From positions 1,736,001 through 1,800,000 of the forward strand of contig NZ_LT607754.1 of assembly GCF_900090285.1 (NCBI RefSeq): 64,000 bases of DNA, given 5' to 3'. Shown piece by piece: positions 7,196 through 19,207 of this stretch (positions are counted from its first letter, which is position 1; each line of letters begins with the position of its first letter). The notes beneath the pieces were generated by a model that was given only the letters and a program-made list of their open reading frames with translations, made no database searches and was not told the origin of the DNA. Origin of the DNA: Micromonospora inositola (GTDB lineage Bacteria; Actinomycetota; Actinomycetes; Mycobacteriales; Micromonosporaceae). Both the position numbers and the translations under genes were made by a program.

Positions 7196-10100
7196 TCAGG
7201 CCCGGTCGGCGGCGCGGCCGATCGCCGCCGCAACCCCGCCGACCCGGTCGGCGAGCAGGCCGAGCGCGCCCACCGCCCGGTCCACCGGGTCGTCTGAGGC
7301 GCCACCGAGCGCGCGGGCCCGCAGGTAACCGGCCTTCACCTCGGCCCACCGCCGGCCCTGCTCGGTTGTGAGCCGGCCACGCAGCTCGGCCAGCTTCAGC
7401 AGGTTCGCCTCGGCGCCCGCGGCCAGGGTCTGCGCCTCGCCGAGGTAGTGGTCGTCGATGACCGCCTCCAGCTCCTCGTCGCTGAGCACCGGGACGATCC
7501 GCTCGGCCAGCTTGTTCATGTTCCGGTACGACCCCTGAAGCTGGAAGGGCGGCTCGGTGCGGGACGCGTCGGACTGCGCCGCCGAGGCGATGTACGCCTG
7601 GTTGTTGGCGAGCACGACCTGCTGCACCCGCAGCAGCTTGCGCAGCACCGAGACGATCTGCTCCAGCTCCACCGGAGAGTAGGGGTGGGCGAGCTGGTCG
7701 GCCCGCACCGAGTCGTCGCCCCGGGCGATGCGGACCAGCAGCTCGACGTCGCCGCGGTCGCGGCCGGAGAGCGGCGCCAGCACCGGGTTCGAGGTGAGCG
7801 CGTTCTCGATGTAGCTGAGCGCGAACACCTCCTCCCGGCCGGAGAGCACGTCGCCGAGGTTCCACACGTCGGCCCGGTTGGCCAGCATGTCCGGCACCCG
7901 GAACCGCTGCCCCGACTCGGTGTACGGGTTGCCCGCCATGCACACCGCGAACCGCTTGCCGCGCAGGTCGTAGGTGCGGGTCCGGCCCTCCCAGACGCCT
8001 TCCATCCGGCGCTGCCCGTCGCAGAGCGAGATGAACTTCTGCAGCAGCTCCGGCGAGGTGTGCTGGATGTCGTCGAGGTAGAGCAGGACGTTGTTGCCCA
8101 GCTCCAGGGCGAAGGAGATCTTCTCCACCTCCTGCCGGGCGGTCGCGTCGGGCGCGTCCGCCGGGTCGAGCGAGGTGACCCCCGAGCCGAGGGCCGGCCC
8201 GTTGACCTTGACGAAGACCAGGCCCAGCCGGCTGGCCACGTACTCCATCAGGGTGGTCTTCCCGTAGCCGGGCGGGGAGATCAACAGCAGCAGGCCGGAC
8301 TGGTCGACCCGCTTGGCGTCGCCGGTCGCGCCGAGCTGGCGGGCCAGGTTGTCGCCGATCAGCGGCAGGTACACCTCGTCGAGCAGCCGGTTGCGGACGA
8401 ACGCGCTCATCACCCGCGGCCGGTACTCCTCCAGCCGCAGCCGGTCCCGCTCGGCGGCCACCAGCGCGTTGCGCCGGCGCTGGTAGTCCCGGTACGCGGG
8501 CGCCAGCTCGGTGCGGAACCGGCGGGTCCGGGCCAGCGTCTCGTCCAGCCGCAGCGTCATCGCCGATCCGACGATCCGGGGATGCGCGCCGAGCAGCCCG
8601 CCGACGGTCTCCGACATCGCCGCCGCAGCCTCGTGGCGCGGCAGGTCGGCGCCGCACAGCTCCACCGCGACCGCCTCCGGCAGGTCGTACCCGGACAGCG
8701 TGCCGCCGTCGGTGGCGAGGAACGCGGTCAGCCACGCCTCGACGAGCTGGTGGCGGCTGGTCAGGTCGCCGTCGAGGGCCCGCAGGTCGGCGTCGAACTC
8801 CCGGGCGGAGCGGGACTGCGGGCCGCCGAGGGCGCGGCGGAACCGGTCCAGCATGGCCCGCGCGCCGGCACCGGTGACGAACCCGGCGGGCGGTCGGGAC
8901 AACTCCTCGAACAGGTACTCCCCGGCGAGGCCGGCCTCCCCGGCGGGCCCGGTCAGCCCGGCGCCGGCCAGGAAGCGGCCCACCTCGGCGGCCAGCTCGG
9001 CGTACAGCCGGTCGATCGCGTCCCCCGCCTCGACCCGGTCGCCGTCCGGCACGGCAGCACGGTCGGGGCGGCCGAAGCGGTCCCGGGCCCGGGCCAGCGA
9101 GGTGGCCCGGGCGGTCCAGCCTGCCCGGGCCGGCTCGGCCGTGCCGAACCGCCAGAAGAGCTGCGCGGCGGCCCGGGCGGCCGGCGGGTAGCGGAGCAGG
9201 CCGGCCCCGGCGTGCAGGCGCAGCAACGCCCGCAGCAGCTCGGTGGCGTCGTGGTCGTGCACGCCGCGCTCGTAGCCCTCGTCGTAGCGGGCCTCGGCGA
9301 ACCGGCGGACCAGCTCGCGCAGGTCACTCGCGTCGGCCGCCGCCGCCCGCAGCCCGTCCAGCGTCAACCCCTCGCGGCCCGTCTCGGCGGCGGTCAGGAG
9401 CGACGTCGCCAGGTACTCCGCGCGGTACACCTCCGGCGACTCGGAGACCAGCAGCTGGTCCCAGAACCGGCGGGTGCGGGCGAACTCCTCGTCCCGGACC
9501 GGGGCCCGGTAGTCGGTGCCGGTCACCGCCACCGCCAGCCCGCCGTCGTGCGGCACCACGCTGACGTCGATCGGCTGGGTGTTCACCGCGAACCGGTGCC
9601 GGCCCAACCGGATCGTCTCGCCGCCGTCGGCGTACAGGTCCAGGCGGTCGCGCAAGCCGCGACCGGCCTCCTGGCGCGCCGCCCGGATCCGGCCGTCCAG
9701 CTCCTCGGCCCGGACCGGGTCGCCGAGGGTACGCAGCTCGTCGACGACCGCGCGCAGCTTGCCCACCATCGGGTCCGCCGCGAAGTACGTGTTGATCTCG
9801 TCCAGCGAGCCGAGCGTGCCGATCCGGCGCCGCACGCTGACCAGGATGCGCTCCGACGACGAGACGAGCCGGTCGGCCCGCCGGGCCCGCTCGTCCAGCA
9901 GCGCCTGCTTCCGCGAGGAGAACGCCTCGTAGATCTCGGTCCGCCGGGTCGCCAGCTCGGCGAGGAAGTCGTCGAACTCCCCGAACCGGGACTCCAGGTC
10001 CTCCACCCGCAGCAGCAGCCGGCCGAGCTGCTCGTCGCAGCGCTCGGCGGTGTCCGCCGCCGCCAGCGCCCCGGTCACCGCCTGCCCGAGCAGCGCGAAC

Positions 10101-12262
10101 TCGGCCGCGAAGCCGGCCCGGCCCTCCACCTCCAGCAGCTCCCGGCGGCGGTTGTCCAGCACCGCTCGGGCCCGGTTGACCGCGCCGAGCACCTCACCGA
10201 CCCGGGTCAGGATCCCGGTGCGTACGGTCGCGTCGGCGATGTCGAGCCCGCCCACCACGTCGGTGATGGTCTGCAGGCCCTCCGCGCGCCCGGCCAGCTC
10301 GTCGCGGACCGCCCCGGCCTCGGCCACCGTGCCGATCGCGGCGCCCTGCCCGGCCAGCCGGTCCACCTCGGCCTGGTAGCCGGTGAACGCGTCGTCCCGG
10401 CGCAGGAAGTCCACCGCCCGGCGGCCGGCGGCCGCCAACTCCCCGTCCAGCCGCTCCGCCAGCTCGTCGATCCGCCCGTGGTCGACGTACCGCAGCTCCC
10501 GCAGGGTCTCCAGGTGGCCGCGCGCCTGACGCAGCCCGGCCAGCTGCCGCACCCAGTCGTCGGCGGTCAGCGGCGCCTCGCCGCGCGCCCGCCGCGCCAG
10601 CGAGGCGATCCCCTGCGCGCTCTCGTCCAGCGCCGTCCGCGCCTGCTCGGTGAGGGCGCGGACCTTCTCGTACTCGTCGAGCACCGCGACGGCGGTGCGC
10701 CGCAGCTCGGCCAGCGGCGCCAGCAGCTCGCCGAGGTCGGCCTCGCCGAGCCAGTGGTAGTGGTCGACGATCCGGGCGCAGGTCGCGATCAGCGCCTCGT
10801 AGACACCCGTGGTGGCCGCGGCGCCGTCGACCATCCGGGCCACCGACAGGCAGTCGGAGATGCCCCGGACCAGGTCGGCGTTGCCGACCCGCTCCAGCGG
10901 GCCGGTGCCCGCCGGCTGGGCCGCCGCGTACGCGTCGGAGACGTACGGCGTCTGCCAGATCTGCATCGGGTGGACCCGGGTCGGCTCCTCGGAGGTGGCC
11001 CGGAACACCACCAGCGTGCCGTCGTCGAAGAGCGAGAAGCCGTGGCACGGGATCGGCGCCGCCACCTCCTTGCGGATGGCGTTGTACGGCAGCAGCAGCG
11101 AGCGGCCGTCGGCCCGGGCGTGGAAGACGTAGAGGACGTCCTCCCCGTTCGGAGAGCGGACCACCTGCTCGAACTCCAGCCCCGTCACGTCGGTGTCGAA
11201 CGTGCGGGTGACCCCGGTTGCCAGGTGGTAGCCGCCCGGGAAGATGATCCCGTGGTCCTCGGGCAGCCGCTGGCAGGCCGGCCCGATGCCGTCGAGCCGG
11301 ACCACCTCCCGGGTCAGCGTGTTGAAGACCAGGTGCCGCCACTCGGTCTCCTTGTACGGCCGCATCCGCAGCAGGATCAGCGGGCCGACCCGGGCCCAGC
11401 TCACGTCGGCGTCGGCCAGGCTCTGCAACGGCTCGTCCACCGGCTCGTCGTAGATGCCCTCGCCGACCTCGGTGTTGTTCTCCAGCTTGACGGTCAGCGT
11501 GCCGCCGACCGTCTCCACGAAGACCTCGTCGGCGATGGAGATGTGCGGGTGCCGGCCGAGGACGTGGTCCTCCCGGGTCGTCTCGATCCACTCGAAGTCG
11601 TGCGACGGCGGGAAGACGTGGTCCCGCTCGCCCCGGTTGTCCAGGTACGCGACGCCGCCGTCGCTGTCGAGCCGCCAGCGCAGCACCCGGATGTCGTCGG
11701 TCCGCGGGCCGGTCTGGAACACCGCCAGCAGCCGCCCGTCGAGCCGGCGCAGCTGCAGCAGCCGGGTCTGCCGGTAGTAGCGGTACAGCTCCGCGAAGTC
11801 GCGCTGGAACACCGGGTCGCGCAGCAGACCGGGCAGCTCGTCCGGGCCGGCCCGGTCGAACCGGAACGTGTCGGAGTCGCTCCCCGCGTCGGCGGCGCTG
11901 CGTTCCCGCTCGAAGCGGTGCAGCGAGAAGACGTCGTCGACCGTCGTCTCCGGCTTCAGTCCGATGAAGACGTTGTAGCCGAAGAGCATCAACCCGCCGA
12001 CCGACACGATGTCCCGTGGCACGCAGTTGTGCCCGGTACGGATCCGCTCGGTGCTGAGCAGGCGCAGCTCGGTGCTGCCGAACACCTCCAGCCGCCGGGC
12101 GTTCAGCCGCTCCGCCCGCCGGGCCAGCTCGCCGGCCTGCCCGACCAGCCGGTTGCGCAGCACCTCGTAGCTGCCCGCGTCCAGCCCGGCCGGGCCGCCG
12201 GCGTCCGCCCCGGCCGGCCCGGCCGCGTTCCCGCCGGTCGGACCGGGCACCGGCTCACTCAC
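7196..12262 (-). CDS. giant AAA+ ATPase (DNA repair ATPase-like, flotillin partner)
   Basis: 1688 residues from the GTG at 12262, which overlaps the flotillin stop by 8 bp (GTGAGTGA); an upstream ATG at 12331 would lie inside the flotillin gene. The region to ~residue 450 is beta-rich with a conserved start (ELRLLSTERIRTGHNCVPRD). Residues ~450-880 are helical and coiled-coil. An AAA+ module lies near residues 1290-1560 with Walker A SPPGYGKTTL (~1330) and Walker B NVLLYLDDIQ (~1395). Homologues are annotated DNA repair ATPase (DUF3686 type), but a DNA role is not demonstrated. The gene order suggests a flotillin-associated membrane remodelling or stress ATPase; that is inference. Confidence 0.82.
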   Translation of the reverse strand: MSEPVPGPTGGNAAGPAGADAGGPAGLDAGSYEVLRNRLVGQAGELARRAERLNARRLEVFGSTELRLLSTERIRTGHNCVPRDIVSVGGLMLFGYNVFIGLKPETTVDDVFSLHRFERERSAADAGSDSDTFRFDRAGPDELPGLLRDPVFQRDFAELYRYYRQTRLLQLRRLDGRLLAVFQTGPRTDDIRVLRWRLDSDGGVAYLDNRGERDHVFPPSHDFEWIETTREDHVLGRHPHISIADEVFVETVGGTLTVKLENNTEVGEGIYDEPVDEPLQSLADADVSWARVGPLILLRMRPYKETEWRHLVFNTLTREVVRLDGIGPACQRLPEDHGIIFPGGYHLATGVTRTFDTDVTGLEFEQVVRSPNGEDVLYVFHARADGRSLLLPYNAIRKEVAAPIPCHGFSLFDDGTLVVFRATSEEPTRVHPMQIWQTPYVSDAYAAAQPAGTGPLERVGNADLVRGISDCLSVARMVDGAAATTGVYEALIATCARIVDHYHWLGEADLGELLAPLAELRRTAVAVLDEYEKVRALTEQARTALDESAQGIASLARRARGEAPLTADDWVRQLAGLRQARGHLETLRELRYVDHGRIDELAERLDGELAAAGRRAVDFLRRDDAFTGYQAEVDRLAGQGAAIGTVAEAGAVRDELAGRAEGLQTITDVVGGLDIADATVRTGILTRVGEVLGAVNRARAVLDNRRRELLEVEGRAGFAAEFALLGQAVTGALAAADTAERCDEQLGRLLLRVEDLESRFGEFDDFLAELATRRTEIYEAFSSRKQALLDERARRADRLVSSSERILVSVRRRIGTLGSLDEINTYFAADPMVGKLRAVVDELRTLGDPVRAEELDGRIRAARQEAGRGLRDRLDLYADGGETIRLGRHRFAVNTQPIDVSVVPHDGGLAVAVTGTDYRAPVRDEEFARTRRFWDQLLVSESPEVYRAEYLATSLLTAAETGREGLTLDGLRAAAADASDLRELVRRFAEARYDEGYERGVHDHDATELLRALLRLHAGAGLLRYPPAARAAAQLFWRFGTAEPARAGWTARATSLARARDRFGRPDRAAVPDGDRVEAGDAIDRLYAELAAEVGRFLAGAGLTGPAGEAGLAGEYLFEELSRPPAGFVTGAGARAMLDRFRRALGGPQSRSAREFDADLRALDGDLTSRHQLVEAWLTAFLATDGGTLSGYDLPEAVAVELCGADLPRHEAAAAMSETVGGLLGAHPRIVGSAMTLRLDETLARTRRFRTELAPAYRDYQRRRNALVAAERDRLRLEEYRPRVMSAFVRNRLLDEVYLPLIGDNLARQLGATGDAKRVDQSGLLLLISPPGYGKTTLMEYVASRLGLVFVKVNGPALGSGVTSLDPADAPDATARQEVEKISFALELGNNVLLYLDDIQHTSPELLQKFISLCDGQRRMEGVWEGRTRTYDLRGKRFAVCMAGNPYTESGQRFRVPDMLANRADVWNLGDVLSGREEVFALSYIENALTSNPVLAPLSGRDRGDVELLVRIARGDDSVRADQLAHPYSPVELEQIVSVLRKLLRVQQVVLANNQAYIASAAQSDASRTEPPFQLQGSYRNMNKLAERIVPVLSDEELEAVIDDHYLGEAQTLAAGAEANLLKLAELRGRLTTEQGRRWAEVKAGYLRARALGGASDDPVDRAVGALGLLADRVGGVAAAIGRAADRA

Positions 12263-14276
12263 CGGCGCGCTGCCGCGGGCCGGCCAGGGCAGCCAGCGGG
12301 GTCTCGGCCACGCCGAGGCGCTGCGCTGCATTCAGCAGTTCCTGGAGCTTGCCCTTGTCCGCGCCGCCGGCCCGCATCTGCTGTAGCAGGAAAGCGGAGA
12401 GGGTCAGGTTCTGCACGTCACCGGTGTTCACCGAGCCGAGCATCCGGGTCAGGTCGTCGGTGAAGCTGGCGGTGCCGTCCAGCCACGGCTGGGTGAGCCC
12501 GCGGGCCACGTCCGAGTGCGCGACGAACCCGTCCACGCTCTTGCCGAACGAGATCGAGCTGAGCAGCCGGTCGAAGAAGACGCTGTCCCCGCCGACGATG
12601 TCGATGTTCGCCTTCTCCAGGCCGGTGGAGACCAGCCTCGCCTGCGCCTCGGCGACCTGCCGCTGCGCGTCCAGCCCGGCGAGCCGGACCTCCTTCTCCA
12701 GCTCCAGCCGCAGCCGGTACTCCTCGTGCTGGCGGGTGGCGTCGTCCAGCGCGGCCATCGCCGCCGCCTTGTCGGTGAGGCCCTCGGCCTCGCCCTTCAG
12801 CTTCTCGCGTACCGCCTCGGCGGCCAGCAGGGCCTTGTCACGCTCGACGGCGACCTCGGCGCGGCCCACCTTCTCGATCGCCTCGGCGCCCCGCTCGCGG
12901 ACCTGCACCTCGGCCAGGCCGGCGGCCGCCGCCTCGGCCTGCAGGCCCTCGGCCAGCCGGATCTTCGCCCGGGTGTCCAGCTCCGCGGCCTGCTGCCGGG
13001 CCTCGGCGAGGACCAGCTCCTCACGGGCCTTGAACTTGGCCGCCGCCTCGGCCGCCTCCGCCGCCTTGATGTCCTTGACCAGGTTCTCCTGCGCCTCGGC
13101 CTCGGCCTGGATCACCACCGCCTGGCGGGTCCGCTCGGCCTCCTCGACGACCCGCAGCCGCTTGATGTTCTCCTCCTGCTCGGCGACGGTCTTCTCGACC
13201 GCGATCCGCTCCCGGACGACCTCGGCGATGGCCCGCTTCTCCGCCTCGACCTCCTTGTCCTTGGCGATCGTGCTGAGCTCGGTCTCCCGCTGCCGGCCGA
13301 TGACCTCCAGCATCCGGTCCTTCTCGATCCGCTCGGTCTCGATCGCGATGACCCGCTCGCGGTTCTTCTCGGCGACCGCGATCTCCCGGCTCCGGTTCTC
13401 GTGCTGGATGCCCAACTGCTCGTCGGTACGGATGTTCGCCGTCTCGGCCCGCAGCCGCTCCTCCGCCCGGACCCGGGTGATCTCGGCCTCCTCGCGGGCC
13501 CGTACCGTCTCGATCTCGCGCCGCTGCTTGGCCTCGGCGTCCGCCTGCCGCCGCTCCAGCTCCAGGATCGCCTCCCGGGCGTCGACGTTCTGCCGGGTGA
13601 TCTCCTTCTCCTCGCTGCGCTGGAACTCGTTGGTCCGCACGTGTTCGATCGCGGTCAGCTCGGTGATCTTCCGGATGCCCTGGGCGTCGAGGATGTTCTT
13701 GGCGTCCAGCTGGGACATCGGGGTCTGCTCGAGGAAGTCGATCGCCGCGTCCTCCAGGCTGTAGCCGTTGAGGTCGGTACCGATCACGCGGATGATCTGG
13801 TCACGGAACTCGTCGCGCTTCGTGTAGAGGTCGACGAAGTCGAGCTGCTTGCCCACCGTCTTCAGCGCCTCCGAGAACTTGGCGTTGAACAGCTCCTGGA
13901 GGGTCTCCCGGTCGCTGGCCCGGGCGGTGCCGATGGCCTGCGCCACCTTGATCACGTCCTCGGTGGTCTTGTTGACCCGGACGAAGAAGGTGATCCGGAT
14001 GTCGGCCCGGATGTTGTCCCGACAGATCAGACCCTCGTTGCCGGTCCGCTCGATGTCGATCGTCTTCACCGAGATGTCCATGATCTCGGCCTTGTGCAGC
14101 ACCGGCAGGACGACCGCTCCGGTGAACGTGACGTCCACCCGGCGGACCTTCGAGACGATCAACGCCTTGCCCTGTTCCACCTTGCGGAACAGGCGGCTGA
14201 CCAGGAAGACCACGCCGAGCGCGACGAGCAGGAGGACGGCGAGCAGTACGCCGATCCCGGTGGTGACGACATCCAT
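12255..14276 (-). CDS. flotillin-like SPFH/Band 7 protein (YqiK type)
   Basis: 673 residues. The N-terminal membrane anchor (TTGIGVLLAVLLLVALGVVF, residues ~5-24) is followed by an SPFH domain (VEQGKALIVSKVRRVDVTF to about residue 220). Next comes a very long Glu/Ala/Arg-rich coiled coil (residues ~225-520) with the repeating EA-type heptads of flotillins, and a helical C-terminus. Flotillins oligomerise on the inner membrane and organise microdomains. The gene lies between a YqiJ/NfeD-like gene and the giant ATPase. No strong Shine-Dalgarno precedes the ATG at 14276, although the N-terminal anchor starts well there. Confidence 0.9.
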   Translation of the reverse strand: MDVVTTGIGVLLAVLLLVALGVVFLVSRLFRKVEQGKALIVSKVRRVDVTFTGAVVLPVLHKAEIMDISVKTIDIERTGNEGLICRDNIRADIRITFFVRVNKTTEDVIKVAQAIGTARASDRETLQELFNAKFSEALKTVGKQLDFVDLYTKRDEFRDQIIRVIGTDLNGYSLEDAAIDFLEQTPMSQLDAKNILDAQGIRKITELTAIEHVRTNEFQRSEEKEITRQNVDAREAILELERRQADAEAKQRREIETVRAREEAEITRVRAEERLRAETANIRTDEQLGIQHENRSREIAVAEKNRERVIAIETERIEKDRMLEVIGRQRETELSTIAKDKEVEAEKRAIAEVVRERIAVEKTVAEQEENIKRLRVVEEAERTRQAVVIQAEAEAQENLVKDIKAAEAAEAAAKFKAREELVLAEARQQAAELDTRAKIRLAEGLQAEAAAAGLAEVQVRERGAEAIEKVGRAEVAVERDKALLAAEAVREKLKGEAEGLTDKAAAMAALDDATRQHEEYRLRLELEKEVRLAGLDAQRQVAEAQARLVSTGLEKANIDIVGGDSVFFDRLLSSISFGKSVDGFVAHSDVARGLTQPWLDGTASFTDDLTRMLGSVNTGDVQNLTLSAFLLQQMRAGGADKGKLQELLNAAQRLGVAETPLAALAGPRQRAGE

Positions 14277-14447
14277 GGCTGAGCGCGCGGCGCCGGTCCG
14301 GTGGTGCGGGCGGGCCGGTGGGTGCCGCGCATCCTCCTTTCAGTGGGAGTGCGGGGGCAGCGTGGGACGGACCGGCGGCGGGGTGAGGCGTCCGGTCGAG
14401 GCTCGAAGGGGTGACCCACCGTCGCGGGAGAGGGTCACCGGCGGCGG

Positions 14448-15086
14448 TTACATCGGTGCGTGACGCGAAGGATCGGGGTCGAAGGCGATGCCGGCGGGCA
14501 TGACCCAGAAGAACTCGCCCTCGACGTCGTAGTCGTAGATCAGCGCTGAACTGCCGGCACGCAGTGCTTCGGCACCGGGCTGGCGGACCTGGACGACCGC
14601 GGACGAGCCGTCCGCCGCCGTCACCTCCGCCTGCCCGAAGTCGGCCGTCACCCGCCCGGTGCGGATGGTGCAGAGGCTGCCGACGAAGGCGTGCCGGCTG
14701 GACTCCGTACCGGTGGGGAAGAGTCGGCCGAGCGGCACGGCGACCAGCCGGGTCACCAGCCAGGCGCCGAGCAGGGCCGCCAGCAGCACCCCGACCGATA
14801 TGGCGACCCGGGCGGCGACGCCGAGGCCGAGCTCGTCGAGCAGCACGGTGCCGGCCAGGCTGACGAACCAGGCCACCGCGACGAGCAGGGAGAACACGAT
14901 GGTGGCGGGCAGTCCGCCGAGCCCGAGGCCGGCCAGGACGCCACCCGGCACCCCGTCCACGTCGAGGTCGTCGCCGAGGTCCAGCACCCCGGTCAACACC
15001 AGCAGCCAGTAGCCGACGACCACCAGCAGCAGGAAGCTGAACAGCACGGTGGGGAAGCTGAGCGCCGTACCGAGGAAGCCGGCCAC
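14448..15086 (-). CDS. YqiJ/NfeD-like membrane protein (OB-fold, flotillin partner)
   Basis: 212 residues from the GTG at 15086, preceded by GGAGGGGG at good spacing; longer in-frame starts lack this and add a non-conserved extension. There are three to four hydrophobic segments (PTVLFSFLLLVVVGYWLLVL, ATIVFSLLVAVAWFVSLAG, VAARVAISVGVLLAALLGAW), then a soluble beta-rich C-terminal domain (~residues 140-205: GSLCTIRTGRVTADFGQAEV, SALIYDYDVEGEFFWV) with the OB-fold look of NfeD/YqiJ. In other bacteria such proteins are encoded next to flotillins and bind them. The 171-bp gap before the flotillin gene shows no clear hairpin, so the three genes probably form one operon. Confidence 0.8.
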   Translation of the reverse strand: MAGFLGTALSFPTVLFSFLLLVVVGYWLLVLTGVLDLGDDLDVDGVPGGVLAGLGLGGLPATIVFSLLVAVAWFVSLAGTVLLDELGLGVAARVAISVGVLLAALLGAWLVTRLVAVPLGRLFPTGTESSRHAFVGSLCTIRTGRVTADFGQAEVTAADGSSAVVQVRQPGAEALRAGSSALIYDYDVEGEFFWVMPAGIAFDPDPSRHAPM

Positions 15087-15298
15087 CGCAATCCCCCTCC
15101 CCGTTACCGGCGAGGCCTCACACCCACCGACAGGGTGATCGTGGCATGGGGTGTCAATGTGCGACGGCCGCCGAACGGCTGGTTCACGCCGGCCTGACCA
15201 GGCAGGAATGCGCACGCCGATCGATCCGACGGCACCGCGACCGGGCCAACGGTCGGCGCGGCGCGGGGGCACCAGCGGCTGGTCCAGGGGTGGTCGGA

Positions 15299-16549
15299 TC
15301 AGCCCGGCAGGGTGATCCGGCCATTTACCGCGGCGGCGGCGATGTCGGTGCGGTGCTGCGAGCCGGCCAGCTCGATGCCGCGTACCAGGGCGTAGGCGGC
15401 ATCCCGCGCGGCGACCAGGTCCGGGCCGGTGGCCGTACCGCAGAGGACCCGGCCGCCGGCGGAGAGCAACGCGCCGTCGGCGGCCCGACGGACGGTGCCC
15501 GCGTGGATGACCCCCGGGCGGTCCGCGCCGGTGATCACGTCGCCGGTGCGCGGCGCGGCCGGGTAGTCGGCGGCGGCCACGACCACGGTGACCGCGGCGC
15601 CGTCCCGCCAGCGCAGCGGCGGGTGCGCGGCCAGCGTGCCGGTGGCGGCGGCGTGCAGCAGCCCGGCGAGCGGCGTCTCCAGCAGCGCCAGGACGACCTG
15701 GGTCTCCGGGTCGCCGAACCGGGCGTTGAACTCGATCACCCGCGGCCCGGCGGCGGTGACCGCCAGCCCGACGTAGAGCAGCCCGGCGAAGGGCGTGCCC
15801 CGGCGGCGCATCTCGGCCAGGGTGGGGTGTACGACGTCGCGCATCACCTCGTCGACCAGGCCGGGCGGCGCCCAGGGCAGCGGCGCGTACGCCCCCATGC
15901 CGCCGGTGTTCGGCCCGGTGTCGCCGTCACCGACCCGCTTGAAGTCCTGCGCGGGCAGCAGCGGCAGCGCCGCCTCGCCGTCGGTGACCACGAAGAGCGA
16001 GACCTCGGGGCCGGCGAGGTACTCCTCGATCACCACCCGGCCGCACTCCTCGGCGTGCTTCAGCGCCGTGGCCCGCTCCTCGGTGACGACGACGCCCTTG
16101 CCGGCGGCCAGGCCGTCGTTCTTCACCACGTACGGCGGCCCGAACTCGTCCAGCGCGGCGCCGGCGCTCTCGGCGTCCGTGCAGGTGAAGGCGCGCGCGG
16201 TCGGCACGCCGGCGGCGAGCATCACGTCCTTCGCGAACGCCTTGGAGCCTTCCAGCCGGGCCGCCTCCGCCGACGGACCGAACGCGGGGATGCCCTTGGC
16301 GCGCACCGCGTCGGCGACCCCGGCCACCAGCGGCGCCTCCGGCCCGATCACCACCAGGTCGGCCCCGACCTCCACGGCGAGCCCCGCGACGGCCGAGGGG
16401 TCGGTCGCATCGACCGACCGCAGCTCCGCCACGGCGGCGATGCCAGGGTTACCCGGCGCCGCGATCAACGCCTCGACGGAAGCATCGGCTGCCAGCCCGA
16501 GCGCGAGCGCATGCTCCCGCCCCCCACCACCCACAAGAAGAACCCGCAC
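15299..16549 (-). CDS. purD: phosphoribosylamine-glycine ligase
   Basis: 416-residue GAR synthetase, purine pathway step 2 (phosphoribosylamine + glycine + ATP). The N-terminal nucleotide fold begins VRVLLVGGGGREHALALGLA. The ATP-grasp domain shows GSKAFAKDVMLAAGVPT, GDGDTGPNTGGMGAYAPLPW and the metal-binding EFNARFGDPETQ, followed by the B-type C-terminal domain. The GTG at 16549 gives the canonical N-terminus; longer in-frame starts do not. It is about 170 bp downstream of purA on the same strand, separated by a large palindromic repeat, so the two purine genes may or may not be co-transcribed. Confidence 0.96.
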   Translation of the reverse strand: MRVLLVGGGGREHALALGLAADASVEALIAAPGNPGIAAVAELRSVDATDPSAVAGLAVEVGADLVVIGPEAPLVAGVADAVRAKGIPAFGPSAEAARLEGSKAFAKDVMLAAGVPTARAFTCTDAESAGAALDEFGPPYVVKNDGLAAGKGVVVTEERATALKHAEECGRVVIEEYLAGPEVSLFVVTDGEAALPLLPAQDFKRVGDGDTGPNTGGMGAYAPLPWAPPGLVDEVMRDVVHPTLAEMRRRGTPFAGLLYVGLAVTAAGPRVIEFNARFGDPETQVVLALLETPLAGLLHAAATGTLAAHPPLRWRDGAAVTVVVAAADYPAAPRTGDVITGADRPGVIHAGTVRRAADGALLSAGGRVLCGTATGPDLVAARDAAYALVRGIELAGSQHRTDIAAAAVNGRITLPG

Positions 16550-16583
16550 GACCCCGCATCCTACTGACCCCACCCCTGGACCC

Positions 16584-16646
16584 CGTTGATCATGAGGTTG
16601 GCGGGTGCTTCGATCACGAATCAGCCCGCCCACCTCATGATCAACG
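16584..16646. repeat. Intergenic palindromic repeat (copy 1)
   Basis: CGTTGATCATGAGGTTGGCG.. (from 16584) and ..CGCCCACCTCATGATCAACG (to 16646) form an imperfect inverted repeat: 21-nt core arms match at 20 positions, with a 19-nt loop. The outer motif GTTGATCAWGARGTT recurs in the palindrome at 37705-37783. It lies between purA and purD and may act as a terminator or be a REP/MITE-like element. Confidence 0.75.
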
Positions 16647-16718
16647 CCACGACTCACCACCGTGGACCACCCCACCTGCCCCACCACCCCCTGTGGACAA
16701 CCGCCCCACAGAAGCCGG

Positions 16719-19131
<2,413 letters not shown>

Positions 19132-19207
19132 CCCCCGTCGATCCGTGGGCGGCTCCCCCGGGACCCGGACGGCCTATCCTCGGCGGGAGGAATGGGGAGG
19201 AACCGTG

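Noticed and set aside
12262..12331. Earlier ATG start (12331) for the giant ATPase
   Set aside because: It would place 69 bp inside the flotillin gene, giving a Trp/Arg/Pro-rich head with no ribosome-binding site; GTG 12262 gives a standard overlap.
7448..12463. 1671-codon open frame on the plus strand
   Set aside because: It mirrors the giant ATPase gene; rich in Arg/Gly/Pro/Val with no motifs, as expected for the antisense of a high-GC gene with strong third-position bias.
12516..14282. 588-codon frame on the plus strand, Leu/Asp/Arg-rich
   Set aside because: Antisense of the flotillin coiled coil; its regular repeats reflect the repeated Glu/Ala/Arg codons on the other strand.
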